Assembly: GCF_001269925.1 (NCBI RefSeq) | Contig: NZ_LHVO01000029.1 | Location: 27,053 to 91,052 of the forward strand | DNA from: Pseudomonas sp. MIACH | GTDB taxonomy: Bacteria > Pseudomonadota > Gammaproteobacteria > Pseudomonadales > Pseudomonadaceae | Direction of reading: 5' to 3' | DNA: 64,000 nt | In this document: in pieces, positions 25,634 to 34,436 of the stretch | How the letters are laid out: each line of letters begins with the position of its first letter | Position numbering within the stretch: the stretch's first letter is position 1 | Program-made: the position numbers and the translations under genes | The notes under the pieces: model-generated | The model's database searches: none | What the model was told of the DNA's origin: nothing | What the model saw: the letters and a program-made list of their open reading frames with translations, nothing else

Positions 25634-28135
25634 ATGACTGCCATGACACGCTGCCTGGACCGTCCTGGATTCATGCCCCGGCTGTCCGCTCACCATCTGC
25701 TGCGCCCACGCCTGGCCGAGCCATTGCTGGCGGCCCAGGCCAGGGTCAAATTACTCTGCGCGCCCGGTGGCAGCGGCAAGAGCGCGTTGCTCGCCGAGTG
25801 TGCGTTGCAGGCGCCTGCCGGTTGCCAGGTGTACTGGTTGCCGCTCAATGGCGCGGCCCTCAGCCCCCTCGACCTGTGCCTGCGGCTGGCGCAAAACCTG
25901 GGCCTGACGTTTACCGACGAAACCACCTTGTTGCTCGACCTCAGCCGCTGGCAGGCCTCGGCGTGGCTGTTCCTCGATGATTTTTGCCGCTCGCCGGCAC
26001 CCGACACCGATGCCTTGCTCGACCGCCTGCTCACGGCCAGCAGCCCGGCCCTGACCTGGTGGCTGGGGGCGCGACGTCGTCCGGCCTGCAACTGGCCGCG
26101 GCTGCTGCTCGACGATGAGTTGCTTGAATGTGGCGCCGAACTGGCCTTCAACCCTGCGGAAATCCAGCAACTGCTCAGCCATGGGCCGGGGCATTCGGTC
26201 GACAGCGTGCTGCAGTTCAGCGCCGGCTGGTGTGCCGGCGTGCGCATCGCCTTGCTGGGCGATGGGCACCCCGACAAGACCTTGCTCGACTACTTGCAAC
26301 ACGAGCTGTTCAGCACACTGTCGCCGGAACTGGCGGAGGCCTGGCGCGTACTGGCTCATCTGCCGCGCTTCAACGCCGGCCTGTGCGAGCACTTGTTCGG
26401 CGCGGGGGAGGGGGCTCAGTACCTGAGGGATTTGCAGGTGCTCGGCGCTTTTATCCAACCGTGGGAAGACACCGACTGGCTGCAGGTTTTTCCGCCCCTG
26501 GCGCACCTGATGCAGGACGAACCCTGGCCGGCCAAACGCTCCTGGCATCGACGCACCTGCCAATGGTTCTGCGCCGAACAGGACTGGCAGGCTGCCTTCG
26601 AACAGGCACTGCTGGCCGAAGAATATGAAATGGCGGTGAGCCTGTTGCAGCACTTCAGCTTCGAGGATCTGTTCCGACAGCAGAACGCCGTTTTGCTATT
26701 GCGCCTGCATGAGCAGCACGGCGATGAGTTGATGCTCGGCTCGGCGCAACTGGTGGGGCTGGTGACGGCGGCGTTGCTGTTTGCCGGGCGCTTCGAACAG
26801 GCGGCCGCGTGCATCGATCAGCTTGCGCGGTTTGCCCCGCAACCGACGGCGGCGCAACAGCGGTATTTATTGGCGCGCTGGCAGGCGCAATGGGGCTGGT
26901 TGCTGCACCTGGGCGGCGATGCCGAAGGCGCACGCCTGCATTTTCTTGAGGCCCTGCACGCGTTGCCCGACAGCGCCTGGACCTCGCGGCTGATGTGCCT
27001 GTCTGGGCTGACCCAGCAAGCCTTGTTGCGCGGCGAACTGGACGTGGCCCAAGGCCTGAACCGCGAAGCGCTGTGTCTGGCGCGCGCCCAGGGTTCGTTG
27101 CTGCTGGAGGCCTTGCTTGAACTGGATCACGCGCAATTACTGGAACAGCGCGGCGCGCCGTATCGGGCCCAGAGTCTGCTGGAAAATGTGCAGGCCATAT
27201 TGCTTGGACAGCGGCTCAAGGCCGGACCGCTGGTGGGGCGCATCGCCTTGCGGCGCGGGCATCTGGCGTTGCGCCAGGGTCAAGACAACGTGGCGGCTGA
27301 ATGTTTCGAAACCGGGCTGAAGATGTGCCTGCACAGCCAGGACAAGCGCGTGCTCTACGGCTTTCTCGGCCTGGCCCTGCTGGCCGCCAACCGTGGCGAT
27401 TACGCCCAGGCGTTTTTCCAACTGCGCGAAGCCGAGCGGCTGATGCAGCAACGCCAGGTCCCGGACACGGTGTACCGTGCGGTGCTGCTATTGGTCAGCG
27501 GGCATTTCTGGTTGCAGCAGGGGCGCGCCGAATTGACCGTGGAGGCAGTGCGTCGCGTGCTGCGCCATTTTCGTGGGCCCCAGGGCAAGCAGGCGCCGCC
27601 GGCGACCCTGGAACTGATCCCGCGTCTTGAATACCTGTTGGTGTTGGCGGAGGTGAAACTGGGCTGCGCCGAGCAACCCGTGGCGCGGCTCACTGCGCTG
27701 CTGGAAACCACCCACCAGCGCGGCATGCTCTGCCTGGAAACCGAACTGCATCTGGTACTGGGCGAAGTCGCCTGGCAGTTGGGTGATCCAGCGTTGGCGC
27801 GCCGCTCGCTGCAAGCCGGTCTGGAACTGGCCGGGCGTTGCCAGGTGCAACAGGCGATTCGCGAACTGCGCCTGCGCGCGCCGGGACTCCTGAGTGAGCT
27901 GGGCCTGGAGCCTCAGGCATCAACCCCCGGCACGGTGGAAAACCCCTTGAGCCAGCGCGAACTGGAAGTGCTGCAACTGATCGCCCTCGGCAGCTCCAAC
28001 CTGGAGATCGCCGATCGCCTGTTTATCTCCCTGCACACCGTCAAGACCCACGCGCGGCGCATTCACAGCAAGCTCGGCGTAGAGCGGCGCACCCAGGCGG
28101 TGGCCAAGGCCAAGACCTTGGGTTTGATGGTTTAG
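25634..28135 (+). CDS. MalT/LAL-type LuxR transcriptional regulator
   Basis: This 833-residue regulator has an N-terminal ATPase (P-loop LCAPGGSGKSALLAEC at about 38-53; a Walker B-like SAWLFLDDF at about 115), a long TPR-like helical region (about 330-750) and a C-terminal LuxR helix-turn-helix (LSQRELEVLQLIALGSSN, FISLHTVKTHARRIHSKLGV). The start MTAMTRCLDRPGF follows AGGATG. Members are switched on by a small-molecule inducer bound by the helical region. Location directly after DUF1302/DUF1329 suggests it controls that operon. Confidence 0.9.
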   Translation: MTAMTRCLDRPGFMPRLSAHHLLRPRLAEPLLAAQARVKLLCAPGGSGKSALLAECALQAPAGCQVYWLPLNGAALSPLDLCLRLAQNLGLTFTDETTLLLDLSRWQASAWLFLDDFCRSPAPDTDALLDRLLTASSPALTWWLGARRRPACNWPRLLLDDELLECGAELAFNPAEIQQLLSHGPGHSVDSVLQFSAGWCAGVRIALLGDGHPDKTLLDYLQHELFSTLSPELAEAWRVLAHLPRFNAGLCEHLFGAGEGAQYLRDLQVLGAFIQPWEDTDWLQVFPPLAHLMQDEPWPAKRSWHRRTCQWFCAEQDWQAAFEQALLAEEYEMAVSLLQHFSFEDLFRQQNAVLLLRLHEQHGDELMLGSAQLVGLVTAALLFAGRFEQAAACIDQLARFAPQPTAAQQRYLLARWQAQWGWLLHLGGDAEGARLHFLEALHALPDSAWTSRLMCLSGLTQQALLRGELDVAQGLNREALCLARAQGSLLLEALLELDHAQLLEQRGAPYRAQSLLENVQAILLGQRLKAGPLVGRIALRRGHLALRQGQDNVAAECFETGLKMCLHSQDKRVLYGFLGLALLAANRGDYAQAFFQLREAERLMQQRQVPDTVYRAVLLLVSGHFWLQQGRAELTVEAVRRVLRHFRGPQGKQAPPATLELIPRLEYLLVLAEVKLGCAEQPVARLTALLETTHQRGMLCLETELHLVLGEVAWQLGDPALARRSLQAGLELAGRCQVQQAIRELRLRAPGLLSELGLEPQASTPGTVENPLSQRELEVLQLIALGSSNLEIADRLFISLHTVKTHARRIHSKLGVERRTQAVAKAKTLGLMV

Positions 28136-29004
28136 ATAAAGGCCTGACGGTATTCGCCGGGCGTGGCGCCCATGGCCTGGCGGAAGCGATGGGTGAAGTG
28201 GCTGGCGCTGGAAAAACCGCACAGCAAGGCAATCTCACCCAACGGCAGGACGCCGCCACGCAGCAGGTTTTGCGCGCGGGTCAGCCGGCGCGCCAGCAGG
28301 TACTGATGGGGCGGCAGGCCGAAGCTCTGGCGAAACATCCGTGCGAAATGGTATTCGGACAGCGCGCACAACCCAGCCAGTTGCCCAAGGCTGATGGGGT
28401 CTTCCAAGTGCTGGTCGATGTAGTCCACCAGTAACCGTCGTTGGTAGGCGGCCAGCCCGCCTTTTAAACGCAAGCCTTCGCGGGCGCCCACCTGGCTGAG
28501 CAGGGTGTGACTGAGCATTTCATGGGCGAGGCTGCTGGTGAGCAGGCGTTCGGCGGGCTCGTGCCAGTTGAGGGCGATCAACTGGTGGAAGCGTCGGGCC
28601 AGGCGCTCGTCTTCCAGGAAGGTACTTTCCCGCAGTTCCAGGGTGCGCGGTTCGCGGTCAAGCAGGGTGACGCAGCCCAGGGCAAATTGCTCTGGGCTGA
28701 AATACACATGGGCCAGGCGAATCTCACCGTTGATCACCCAGGCCGATTGGTGCTCGGCAGGCAGGATGCACAGCTTGTCGGGGCCGCCCTTGGTGCCCGG
28801 CTGGTCCCGCCGAAACGTGCCGGTGCCGCCGCCGACATAGCAGGACAAGGTGTGATGGCTGGGCGCCTGGTAGTCCTGGGAATCGTGGTGATTGCTCCAC
28901 AAAGCCGCAGACAAACCGTCACCGAGCTCGGCGCAGGCTTCCAGGCGTGCGTTGGGCGAGCGGTTAAGGGCTTGGAAGACTTGCAGGGATTCCAGGTCTG
29001 ACAT
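28132..29004 (-). CDS. AraC-family transcriptional regulator
   Basis: A 290-residue regulator. The N-terminal half is a cupin-like sensor (YQAPSHHTLSCYVGGGTGTF, ILPAEHQSAWVI). Two helix-turn-helix units follow: LGQLAGLCALSEYHFARMFRQSFG and the AraC signature LGEIALLCGFSSASHFTHRF..GATPGEYR. Its 3' end overlaps the convergent LuxR gene by 4 bases; its 5' end faces the DMT exporter gene across 137 bases, the likely target. Confidence 0.92.
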   Translation of the reverse strand: MSDLESLQVFQALNRSPNARLEACAELGDGLSAALWSNHHDSQDYQAPSHHTLSCYVGGGTGTFRRDQPGTKGGPDKLCILPAEHQSAWVINGEIRLAHVYFSPEQFALGCVTLLDREPRTLELRESTFLEDERLARRFHQLIALNWHEPAERLLTSSLAHEMLSHTLLSQVGAREGLRLKGGLAAYQRRLLVDYIDQHLEDPISLGQLAGLCALSEYHFARMFRQSFGLPPHQYLLARRLTRAQNLLRGGVLPLGEIALLCGFSSASHFTHRFRQAMGATPGEYRQAFI

Positions 29005-29141
29005 GGGTGTGTTCTCCGACGCCTTGCATCCTACTCCGCGCGGTTGGCGCTGTGATCCCATCGCCCGACAAAAGCGCAAGAATGTGCAAGAGCCCTGCAC
29101 GGGTTGAAGGCGACACTGTGGCTCAATCGATGGAGCCCGCT

Positions 29142-30053
29142 ATGAACCTTTCCCTGTACTTACTCACTGTGCTGATCTGGGGCACCACCTGGATCGCCCT
29201 CAAATGGCAACTGGGCGTGGTGGCGATTCCGGTGTCCATCGTCTACCGCTTCGGCTTGGCGGCGCTGGTGTTGTTTGCGTTGTTACTGGTCAGTCGCAAG
29301 TTGCAGGTGATGAACCGGCGCGGGCACCTCATCTGCCTGGCCCAGGGGCTGTGTCTGTTTTGCGTCAACTTCATGTGCTTTCTCACCGCCAGCCAGTGGA
29401 TCCCCAGCGGCCTGGTGGCGGTGGTGTTTTCCACGGCCACGCTGTGGAACGCGCTGAACGCCCGAGTGTTTTTCGGCCAGCGGGTGGCGCGCAATGTGTT
29501 GATGGGCGGTGGCCTGGGCTTGGCCGGCTTAGGCTTGCTGTTCTGGCCGGAGCTGGTGGGGCATACCGCCAGCCCGCAGACCTTGCTGGGTTTGGGGTTG
29601 GCGTTGCTGGGAACGATGTGTTTCTCGGCGGGCAATATGTTGTCGAGTCTGCAGCAGAAGGCCGGTCTGAGGCCGCTGACCACGAATGCCTGGGGCATGT
29701 TGTACGGATCCTTGATGCTGGCGACCTACTGTCTGGTGCGCGGGATTCCGTTTGAGATGGACTGGAGCGCACGTTACATCGGTGCACTGTGGTACCTGGT
29801 GATTCCGGGGTCGGTGATTGGGTTTACCGCTTACCTGACGTTGGTAGGGCGCATGGGGCCGGAGCGTGCGGCGTATTGCACGGTGCTGTTCCCGGTGGTC
29901 GCGCTGAATGTGTCGGCGTTTGCCGAAGGTTACCAGTGGACCGCACCGGCGCTGGCGGGGTTGGTGCTGGTGATGCTGGGGAATGTGTTGGTGTTTCGTA
30001 AGCCCAAGGTGGCTCAGCCGGTGAATCCGATCCTTCAGACAAAGCAGGTCTAG
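29142..30053 (+). CDS. DMT-superfamily (EamA) exporter
   Basis: A 303-residue membrane protein with ten hydrophobic helices in two EamA repeats. LTVLIWGTTWIALKWQLG is the typical first helix (GxxW), and the second repeat begins near TLLGLGLALLGTMCFSAGN. Family members export amino acids, purines or metabolites. MNLSLYLL with GGAG 7 bases upstream is the start; the longer ORF from 29007 is not supported. Divergence from the AraC gene suggests inducible efflux. Confidence 0.9.
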   Translation: MNLSLYLLTVLIWGTTWIALKWQLGVVAIPVSIVYRFGLAALVLFALLLVSRKLQVMNRRGHLICLAQGLCLFCVNFMCFLTASQWIPSGLVAVVFSTATLWNALNARVFFGQRVARNVLMGGGLGLAGLGLLFWPELVGHTASPQTLLGLGLALLGTMCFSAGNMLSSLQQKAGLRPLTTNAWGMLYGSLMLATYCLVRGIPFEMDWSARYIGALWYLVIPGSVIGFTAYLTLVGRMGPERAAYCTVLFPVVALNVSAFAEGYQWTAPALAGLVLVMLGNVLVFRKPKVAQPVNPILQTKQV

Positions 30054-30054
30054 C

Positions 30055-30080
30055 GTGGGAGGGGGCAAGCTCCCTCCCAC
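30055..30080. repeat. Short REP palindrome
   Basis: GTGGGAGGGGGCAAGCTCCCTCCCAC lies just after the exporter stop codon and before the convergent norR stop. Confidence 0.85.
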
Positions 30081-30118
30081 ATTTCCTGCATTTCTTACAT
30101 TTGACCGAGTTGCCTGGT

Positions 30119-31660
30119 TTATTTGAGCCCTAAACGCTTGGCCATCCGGCCTAGGTTGGCGCGGTCCAGGCCCAGTTCGCGGGCGGCGCTGGCCCAGTTG
30201 TGCTGGTGGCGTTCCAGGCAGGCGTTGATGACTTGGCGCTGGTAGTGCTCGGTGGCCTGGCGCAGGTCGCCGGTGACGGGCGTTATCTGTGCGTGTTCTT
30301 CGATCATCGGCGCGCTGACATCAGGTAAATCCAGATCCTGGGCGCTCAAGCTCAGAATTTTCGGGCGTTCGCGACAGTTACCCAGTGCCTTCAACGCGCT
30401 GCGCCCGATCAAATGCTCCAGCTCCCGCACATTGCCCGGCCAGTTATAGGCCAGCAGCGCCGCCTGGGCATCGCCGGTCAGGCGCAGGCTGCCCAAGCCC
30501 ATGCGTGAGCGGTTCTGCTCCAGGAAGAAACCGGCCAGCAGCAACACATCACGCCCGCGCTCGCGCAGGGCCGGCACTTGCAGCGGGTACACGCTCAGCC
30601 GGTGATAGAAGTCGGCGCGGTAGCGGCCGTTGCGCACCTCATCGGCGAGGTCGCGGTTGGTGGCGGCGATCAGGCGCACATCCACCTGGTGTTCCTTGTC
30701 TGAACCCAGGCGCTGCAACTGGCCGCTTTGCAGCACCCGCAGCAGCTTGGCCTGCACGCTCAGGGACAGCTCGCCCACTTCGTCCAGGAACAACGTGCCG
30801 CCATTCGCCAGCTCGAACTTGCCGCGCCGCTCATTCAGCGCGCCCGTAAAGGCGCCGCGCACATGGCCGAACAACTCGCTTTCCACCAGGGTTTCCGGCA
30901 GGGCGGCGCAGTTGAGGCTGATCAGCGGTTTGTCCGCCCGCGACGACGCCGCGTGAATAGCCTGGGCCACCAGCTCCTTGCCGACCCCGGTTTCGCCGGT
31001 GATCAGCACCGTGAGGTCGCTGCCACCCACCAGCTTGATTTCCTCCACCAGGCGCTTGTGGGTTTTGCTCTGGCCGATCATTTCCTTGTGCTGCTGGCCG
31101 CTGGCCTGGCGGTAGATCTCGGCGCGCTGGTGTTCGTCTTCGGCGCGCAATGCCAGGCGTTCGATGCGTTCGGCGACGTTGACGGTGGCGGCGGCGAGGC
31201 TGGCGAAGGCTTGCAGGGCGTCCAGCTCCACCCGTTCGAAGCGCTCGGTGTCCAGCGCGTCCAGGGTCAACAGGCCCCAGGGCTGGTCGTCGATAAACAG
31301 CGGGCAGCCCATGCAGTCGTGCACTTGCAGATGACCGTGCAAGCCATCGACCAGGCCGTCGTAGGGATCGGGCAATTCGCTGTCACTGTCAAAGCGTGTG
31401 GGCCCGGGACTGCTGAGCAGCACGGCGAAGCGCGGGTGTTCGCTGACCTTGAAGCGGCGGCCCAGGGTGTCTGCACTCAGGCCATCCACCGCCAGTGGTA
31501 CCAGCGATTCGCCGTCCAGGCGCAACAGTGCGGCCGCATCACACGGCAACAGGGCGTGCATGGCGTGCAGCAGGCGCCGATAGCGTTCGCCTTCGGGCAG
31601 TTCCCGTGACAGGTCGGCGACCAGCGGCAGCAGGGTGGTGAGCAGCGTGTGTGCAGTCAT
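30119..31660 (-). CDS. norR: NO-responsive sigma-54 activator NorR (FhpR)
   Basis: A 513-residue enhancer-binding protein with an N-terminal GAF domain for the non-haem iron that senses nitric oxide (about 1-170), a central AAA+ domain (Walker A ITGETGVGKELVAQAI, the sigma-54 contact GAFTGA, Walker B LFLDEVGEL) and a C-terminal Fis-type helix-turn-helix (WASAARELGLDRANLGRMAKRLGLK). Divergence from hmp matches fhpR-fhp of P. aeruginosa. Three NorR sites lie between the genes, one overlapping this start codon, which implies autoregulation. Confidence 0.95.
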   Translation of the reverse strand: MTAHTLLTTLLPLVADLSRELPEGERYRRLLHAMHALLPCDAAALLRLDGESLVPLAVDGLSADTLGRRFKVSEHPRFAVLLSSPGPTRFDSDSELPDPYDGLVDGLHGHLQVHDCMGCPLFIDDQPWGLLTLDALDTERFERVELDALQAFASLAAATVNVAERIERLALRAEDEHQRAEIYRQASGQQHKEMIGQSKTHKRLVEEIKLVGGSDLTVLITGETGVGKELVAQAIHAASSRADKPLISLNCAALPETLVESELFGHVRGAFTGALNERRGKFELANGGTLFLDEVGELSLSVQAKLLRVLQSGQLQRLGSDKEHQVDVRLIAATNRDLADEVRNGRYRADFYHRLSVYPLQVPALRERGRDVLLLAGFFLEQNRSRMGLGSLRLTGDAQAALLAYNWPGNVRELEHLIGRSALKALGNCRERPKILSLSAQDLDLPDVSAPMIEEHAQITPVTGDLRQATEHYQRQVINACLERHQHNWASAARELGLDRANLGRMAKRLGLK

Positions 31661-31711
31661 AATGACTCCTTGTAGTCCTTATGACTATAGAGTGTAGGAG
31701 GTCATACTGAC
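31656..31711 (+). promoter_or_regulatory. Three NorR enhancer sites (GT-N7-AC)
   Basis: GTCATAATGAC (31656-31666), GTCCTTATGAC (31675-31685) and GTCATACTGAC (31701-31711) each fit the NorR core GT-N7-AC; two are near-perfect palindromes of GTCA-N3-TGAC. Three sites are also needed at E. coli norVW. Centres are 19 and 26 bases apart. The first overlaps the norR ATG. Confidence 0.85.
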
Positions 31712-31752
31712 TACATATTATTCAAGCCATTGAATTAAAAGGATTTATTAGT

Positions 31753-31767
31753 TGGCATGAATACTGA
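31753..31767 (+). promoter_or_regulatory. Candidate sigma-54 promoter for hmp
   Basis: TTGGCATG-AATA-CTGA keeps the -24 TGGCA and a partial -12 (TG, but GA instead of GC). It lies about 40 bases downstream of the last NorR site and about 40 bases before the hmp start. NorR dependence supports sigma-54, but the -12 element is poor. Confidence 0.45.
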
Positions 31768-31807
31768 GTAGCTAAGGGTAATCAGTAAAGAAGCCCAGGA
31801 GGCTCCC

Positions 31808-32989
31808 ATGCTTAGTGCCCAAGACCGTGCCATCGTCAAATCCACCGTGCCCCTGCTGGAAAGCGGCGGTGAAGCGCTGATCACCCATTTCTACCGCATG
31901 ATGCTCTCCGAGTACCCTGAGGTCCGCCCGCTGTTCAACCAGGCCCACCAGGCCAGCGGTGACCAGCCCCGTGCCCTGGCTAATGGCGTATTGATGTACG
32001 CGCGGCATATCGACCAGCTCGACCAACTGGGCGACTTGGTGGCGAAGATCATCAACAAGCACGTGGCCCTGCAGATCCTGCCGGAGCATTACCCGATTGT
32101 GGGCGCTTGCCTGCTGCGGGCGATTTCCGAGGTGCTGGGCAGCGAGATCGCCACCCCTGAGGTGATGAATGCCTGGGGCGCCGCGTACGGCCAACTGGCG
32201 GATATCCTGATTGGGGCCGAGGCGGCCATCTACGCAGAGAAAGCCCAGGCCCCGGGCGGCTGGCGCGGTGCGCGGGCGTTTACCGTGGTCAAGCGTGTGG
32301 AGGAGAGCGCCGAGATCACCTCTTTCTATTTCGCGCCGGTGGACAACGGGGCGATCCTCGCTGCCGCGCCGGGCCAGTACATCGGCATGAGGCTGGTACT
32401 CGACGGTGAGGAAGTGCGCCGCAACTATTCACTGTCGGCGTTGAGTGATGCGGGTGAGTACCGCATCAGCGTCAAGCGCGAAGCCGGTGGGCGGGTCTCC
32501 AACTACCTGCATGACCAGTTGCAGGTCGGGGCGACGATTGACCTGTTTCCGCCGTCGGGCGAGTTCACCCTGGCGGCCAGCGATAAGCCGCTGGTGCTGA
32601 TCAGCGGCGGGGTAGGGATCACCCCGACCTTGCCGATGCTGGAAGCGGCCCTGGCCACCGAGCGTCCGGTGCACTTTATCCACTGCGCGCGTAATGGCGG
32701 GGTGCATGCGTTCCGCGATTGGGTGGATGCACTGGCGGCCAAGCACCCGCAGCTCAAGCGCTTCTATTGCTATGCCGAGGACGACGGCGTGAGCCCGGCG
32801 GCGGATAAAGTCGGCCTGCTGAGCCAGGAGCAATTGGCGGCGTGGTTGCCGCAGCAGCGTGACCTCGACGCGTACTTCCTCGGCCCCAAAGGTTTCATGG
32901 CGGCGATCAAGCGCCACCTCAAGGCATTGGGCGTACCCGAGAAACAAAGCCGCTACGAGTTCTTCGGCCCGGCTGCCGCGTTGGAATAA
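31808..32989 (+). CDS. hmp: Flavohemoglobin (nitric oxide dioxygenase)
   Basis: Hmp (393 residues) oxidises NO to nitrate with O2 and NADH. Residues 1-138 are the globin (MLSAQDRAIVKSTVPLLESGG, proximal His in INKHVALQILPEHYP). The FAD domain has RNYSLSALSDAGEYRISVKRE (RxYS motif). The NAD domain has LISGGVGITPTLPML and ends YEFFGPAAALE. AGGAGG at 31797-31802 is an excellent ribosome site. Confidence 0.97.
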   Translation: MLSAQDRAIVKSTVPLLESGGEALITHFYRMMLSEYPEVRPLFNQAHQASGDQPRALANGVLMYARHIDQLDQLGDLVAKIINKHVALQILPEHYPIVGACLLRAISEVLGSEIATPEVMNAWGAAYGQLADILIGAEAAIYAEKAQAPGGWRGARAFTVVKRVEESAEITSFYFAPVDNGAILAAAPGQYIGMRLVLDGEEVRRNYSLSALSDAGEYRISVKREAGGRVSNYLHDQLQVGATIDLFPPSGEFTLAASDKPLVLISGGVGITPTLPMLEAALATERPVHFIHCARNGGVHAFRDWVDALAAKHPQLKRFYCYAEDDGVSPAADKVGLLSQEQLAAWLPQQRDLDAYFLGPKGFMAAIKRHLKALGVPEKQSRYEFFGPAAALE

Positions 32990-33002
32990 CACGGTCAAAA
33001 AT

Positions 33003-33028
33003 GTGGGAGGGGGTTTGCCCCCTCCCAC
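33003..33028. repeat. Short REP palindrome
   Basis: GTGGGAGGGGG - TTTG - CCCCCTCCCAC, between hmp and dsbB. Confidence 0.9.
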
Positions 33029-33139
33029 ATTTGGATCTCTGTTCCTCCCGATTAATCCCCTGTTAACCCCTCTCTGTTTAAACCACTCTCTGTGTGTAAA
33101 CTTGCGGCCATTGGCACAACCAAACAAAGGGATACGGGG

Positions 33140-33646
33140 ATGAGTGACGAATTGCGTTTAGGCAGGGAGCGGCGCTTTCTGGTGTTGCTGGGCATCATCT
33201 GCCTGGCGCTGATCGGTGGTGCGTTGTACATGCAGGTGGTGTTGGGCGAGGCGCCTTGCCCGTTGTGCATCCTGCAACGCTACGCCTTGCTGTTGATTGC
33301 GATCTTCGCGTTCATCGGTGCGGCGATGCGTACCAAGGGCGCCATCACGCTGTTCGAAGGCCTGGTGGTACTCAGCGCCCTTGGCGGGGTGGCTGCGGCC
33401 GGTCACCATGTGTACACCCAGTTCTTCCCACAGGTGAGCTGCGGCGTCGATGTGCTGCAACCCATCGTCGACGACCTGCCCCTGGCCAAGGTCTTCCCGC
33501 TGGGCTTCCAGGTCGATGGCTTCTGCAGCACGCCGTACCCGCCGGTGCTCGGCCTGTCGCTGGCGCAATGGGCGCTGGTGGCGTTCGTGTTGACGGTCAT
33601 CCTGGTGCCCCTGGGCATCTACCGTAATCGCCAGCGCAAGGCCTGA
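33140..33646 (+). CDS. dsbB: Disulfide bond formation protein B
   Basis: A 168-residue inner-membrane protein with four helices (about 12-32, 47-65, 72-92, 142-162) that reoxidises DsbA and passes electrons to ubiquinone. The first redox pair is CPLC (residues 40-43) and the second is spread over SCGVDVL and GFCSTPY. MSDELRLGRERR was chosen as start; the upstream in-frame start at 33092 is not family-like. Pseudomonads commonly have two DsbB proteins; which this is cannot be told. It lies before the terminal-oxidase operon, which draws on the same quinone pool. Confidence 0.93.
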   Translation: MSDELRLGRERRFLVLLGIICLALIGGALYMQVVLGEAPCPLCILQRYALLLIAIFAFIGAAMRTKGAITLFEGLVVLSALGGVAAAGHHVYTQFFPQVSCGVDVLQPIVDDLPLAKVFPLGFQVDGFCSTPYPPVLGLSLAQWALVAFVLTVILVPLGIYRNRQRKA

Positions 33647-33656
33647 ACCCTTCGGC

Positions 33657-33697
33657 AAAACGCCCCGGTCTTTCTTCAAGGGAGGCCGGGGCGTTTT
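33657..33697 (+). terminator. Intrinsic terminator after dsbB
   Basis: AAAACGCCCCGG pairs perfectly with CCGGGGCGTTTT around a 17-base loop; the symmetric A and T ends allow action in both directions. Confidence 0.88.
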
Positions 33698-33699
33698 GC

Positions 33700-34436
33700 A
33701 TGTAGGGTTTTGTGAACGGAGCGTGACGCCGGACAATTTTGGGTGCGCGCAGTGTGCGACATGTTGTCACACGGACGCCGCCGCAGGACGTTTCTGAGCG
33801 GCCAAACCCGCGCTTAAATTTGCAAAAAACCTCCAAGATGTGCTGTCAGTTCGTGGTTTGGGCGACGCCACGCACCTCACGCCGTACAAGCCTTTGAGTG
33901 ATGTCCCAATGCCTTGTTTTCTGGGGGGTTGGTTAGGTTTTGCATGCCCTTACAGGGCGTAAGGGCTGTGGCGGTTTGTCCTATAACACGGCAATTTTTG
34001 TGGTTTTTGTTGAGAATCCAACGCGATAAGATCGCGAACCATTGCAATATTGGTGAAGGATTATTGCTGTAATCGATAAAAATTATTTCTTTATAAGACA
34101 TGGTTTATACATCGCTAGCTAACTACAATCGCCCGCACTGAATGTCCGGTGCTGTTCAATATTTGAGCACTGGAGCGGTCGAGGGGCAGATGGATGGCTC
34201 TGTGCGACCCCAAGGTTCCGGCAGCCTTTCAACTATCCGCACCAAATGGAATTGGTCTGTAACAAGGCCTTTAACCACGAAATCGAATAAGAACTCACCG
34301 CAGGTCCGTGAAACGCTCCGTATGGCGTGCCGGGCAGGCTCTTATTCAATCGAAGAGAAATGCCAACCCTTGGCAGGGTGAAGTGTTGGCGATCAAAACC
34401 CAACTGCATTGCGCAAGCTGCTTTAGAGGTCGTGAG
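33700..34436 (+). promoter_or_regulatory. Long non-coding region upstream of cyoA
   Basis: About 740 bases without a convincing gene. It holds a perfect inverted repeat GCCCTTAC - AGGGC - GTAAGGGC (33946-33966) and an A+T-rich part (about 33970-34140) with several possible -10 elements (TATAAG near 34092, TACAAT near 34124). A long leader could carry post-transcriptional control of cyo; I see no recognisable riboswitch. Short ORFs here lack family features. Confidence 0.5.

Noticed and set aside
33877..34101. 74-residue minus-strand ORF in the cyoA leader
   Set aside because: No ribosome site or recognisable family; the A+T-rich promoter region explains the chance frame.
34142..34381. 79-residue plus-strand ORF upstream of cyoA
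   Set aside because: Overlaps the frame running into cyoA, lacks a ribosome site and has random-looking composition.
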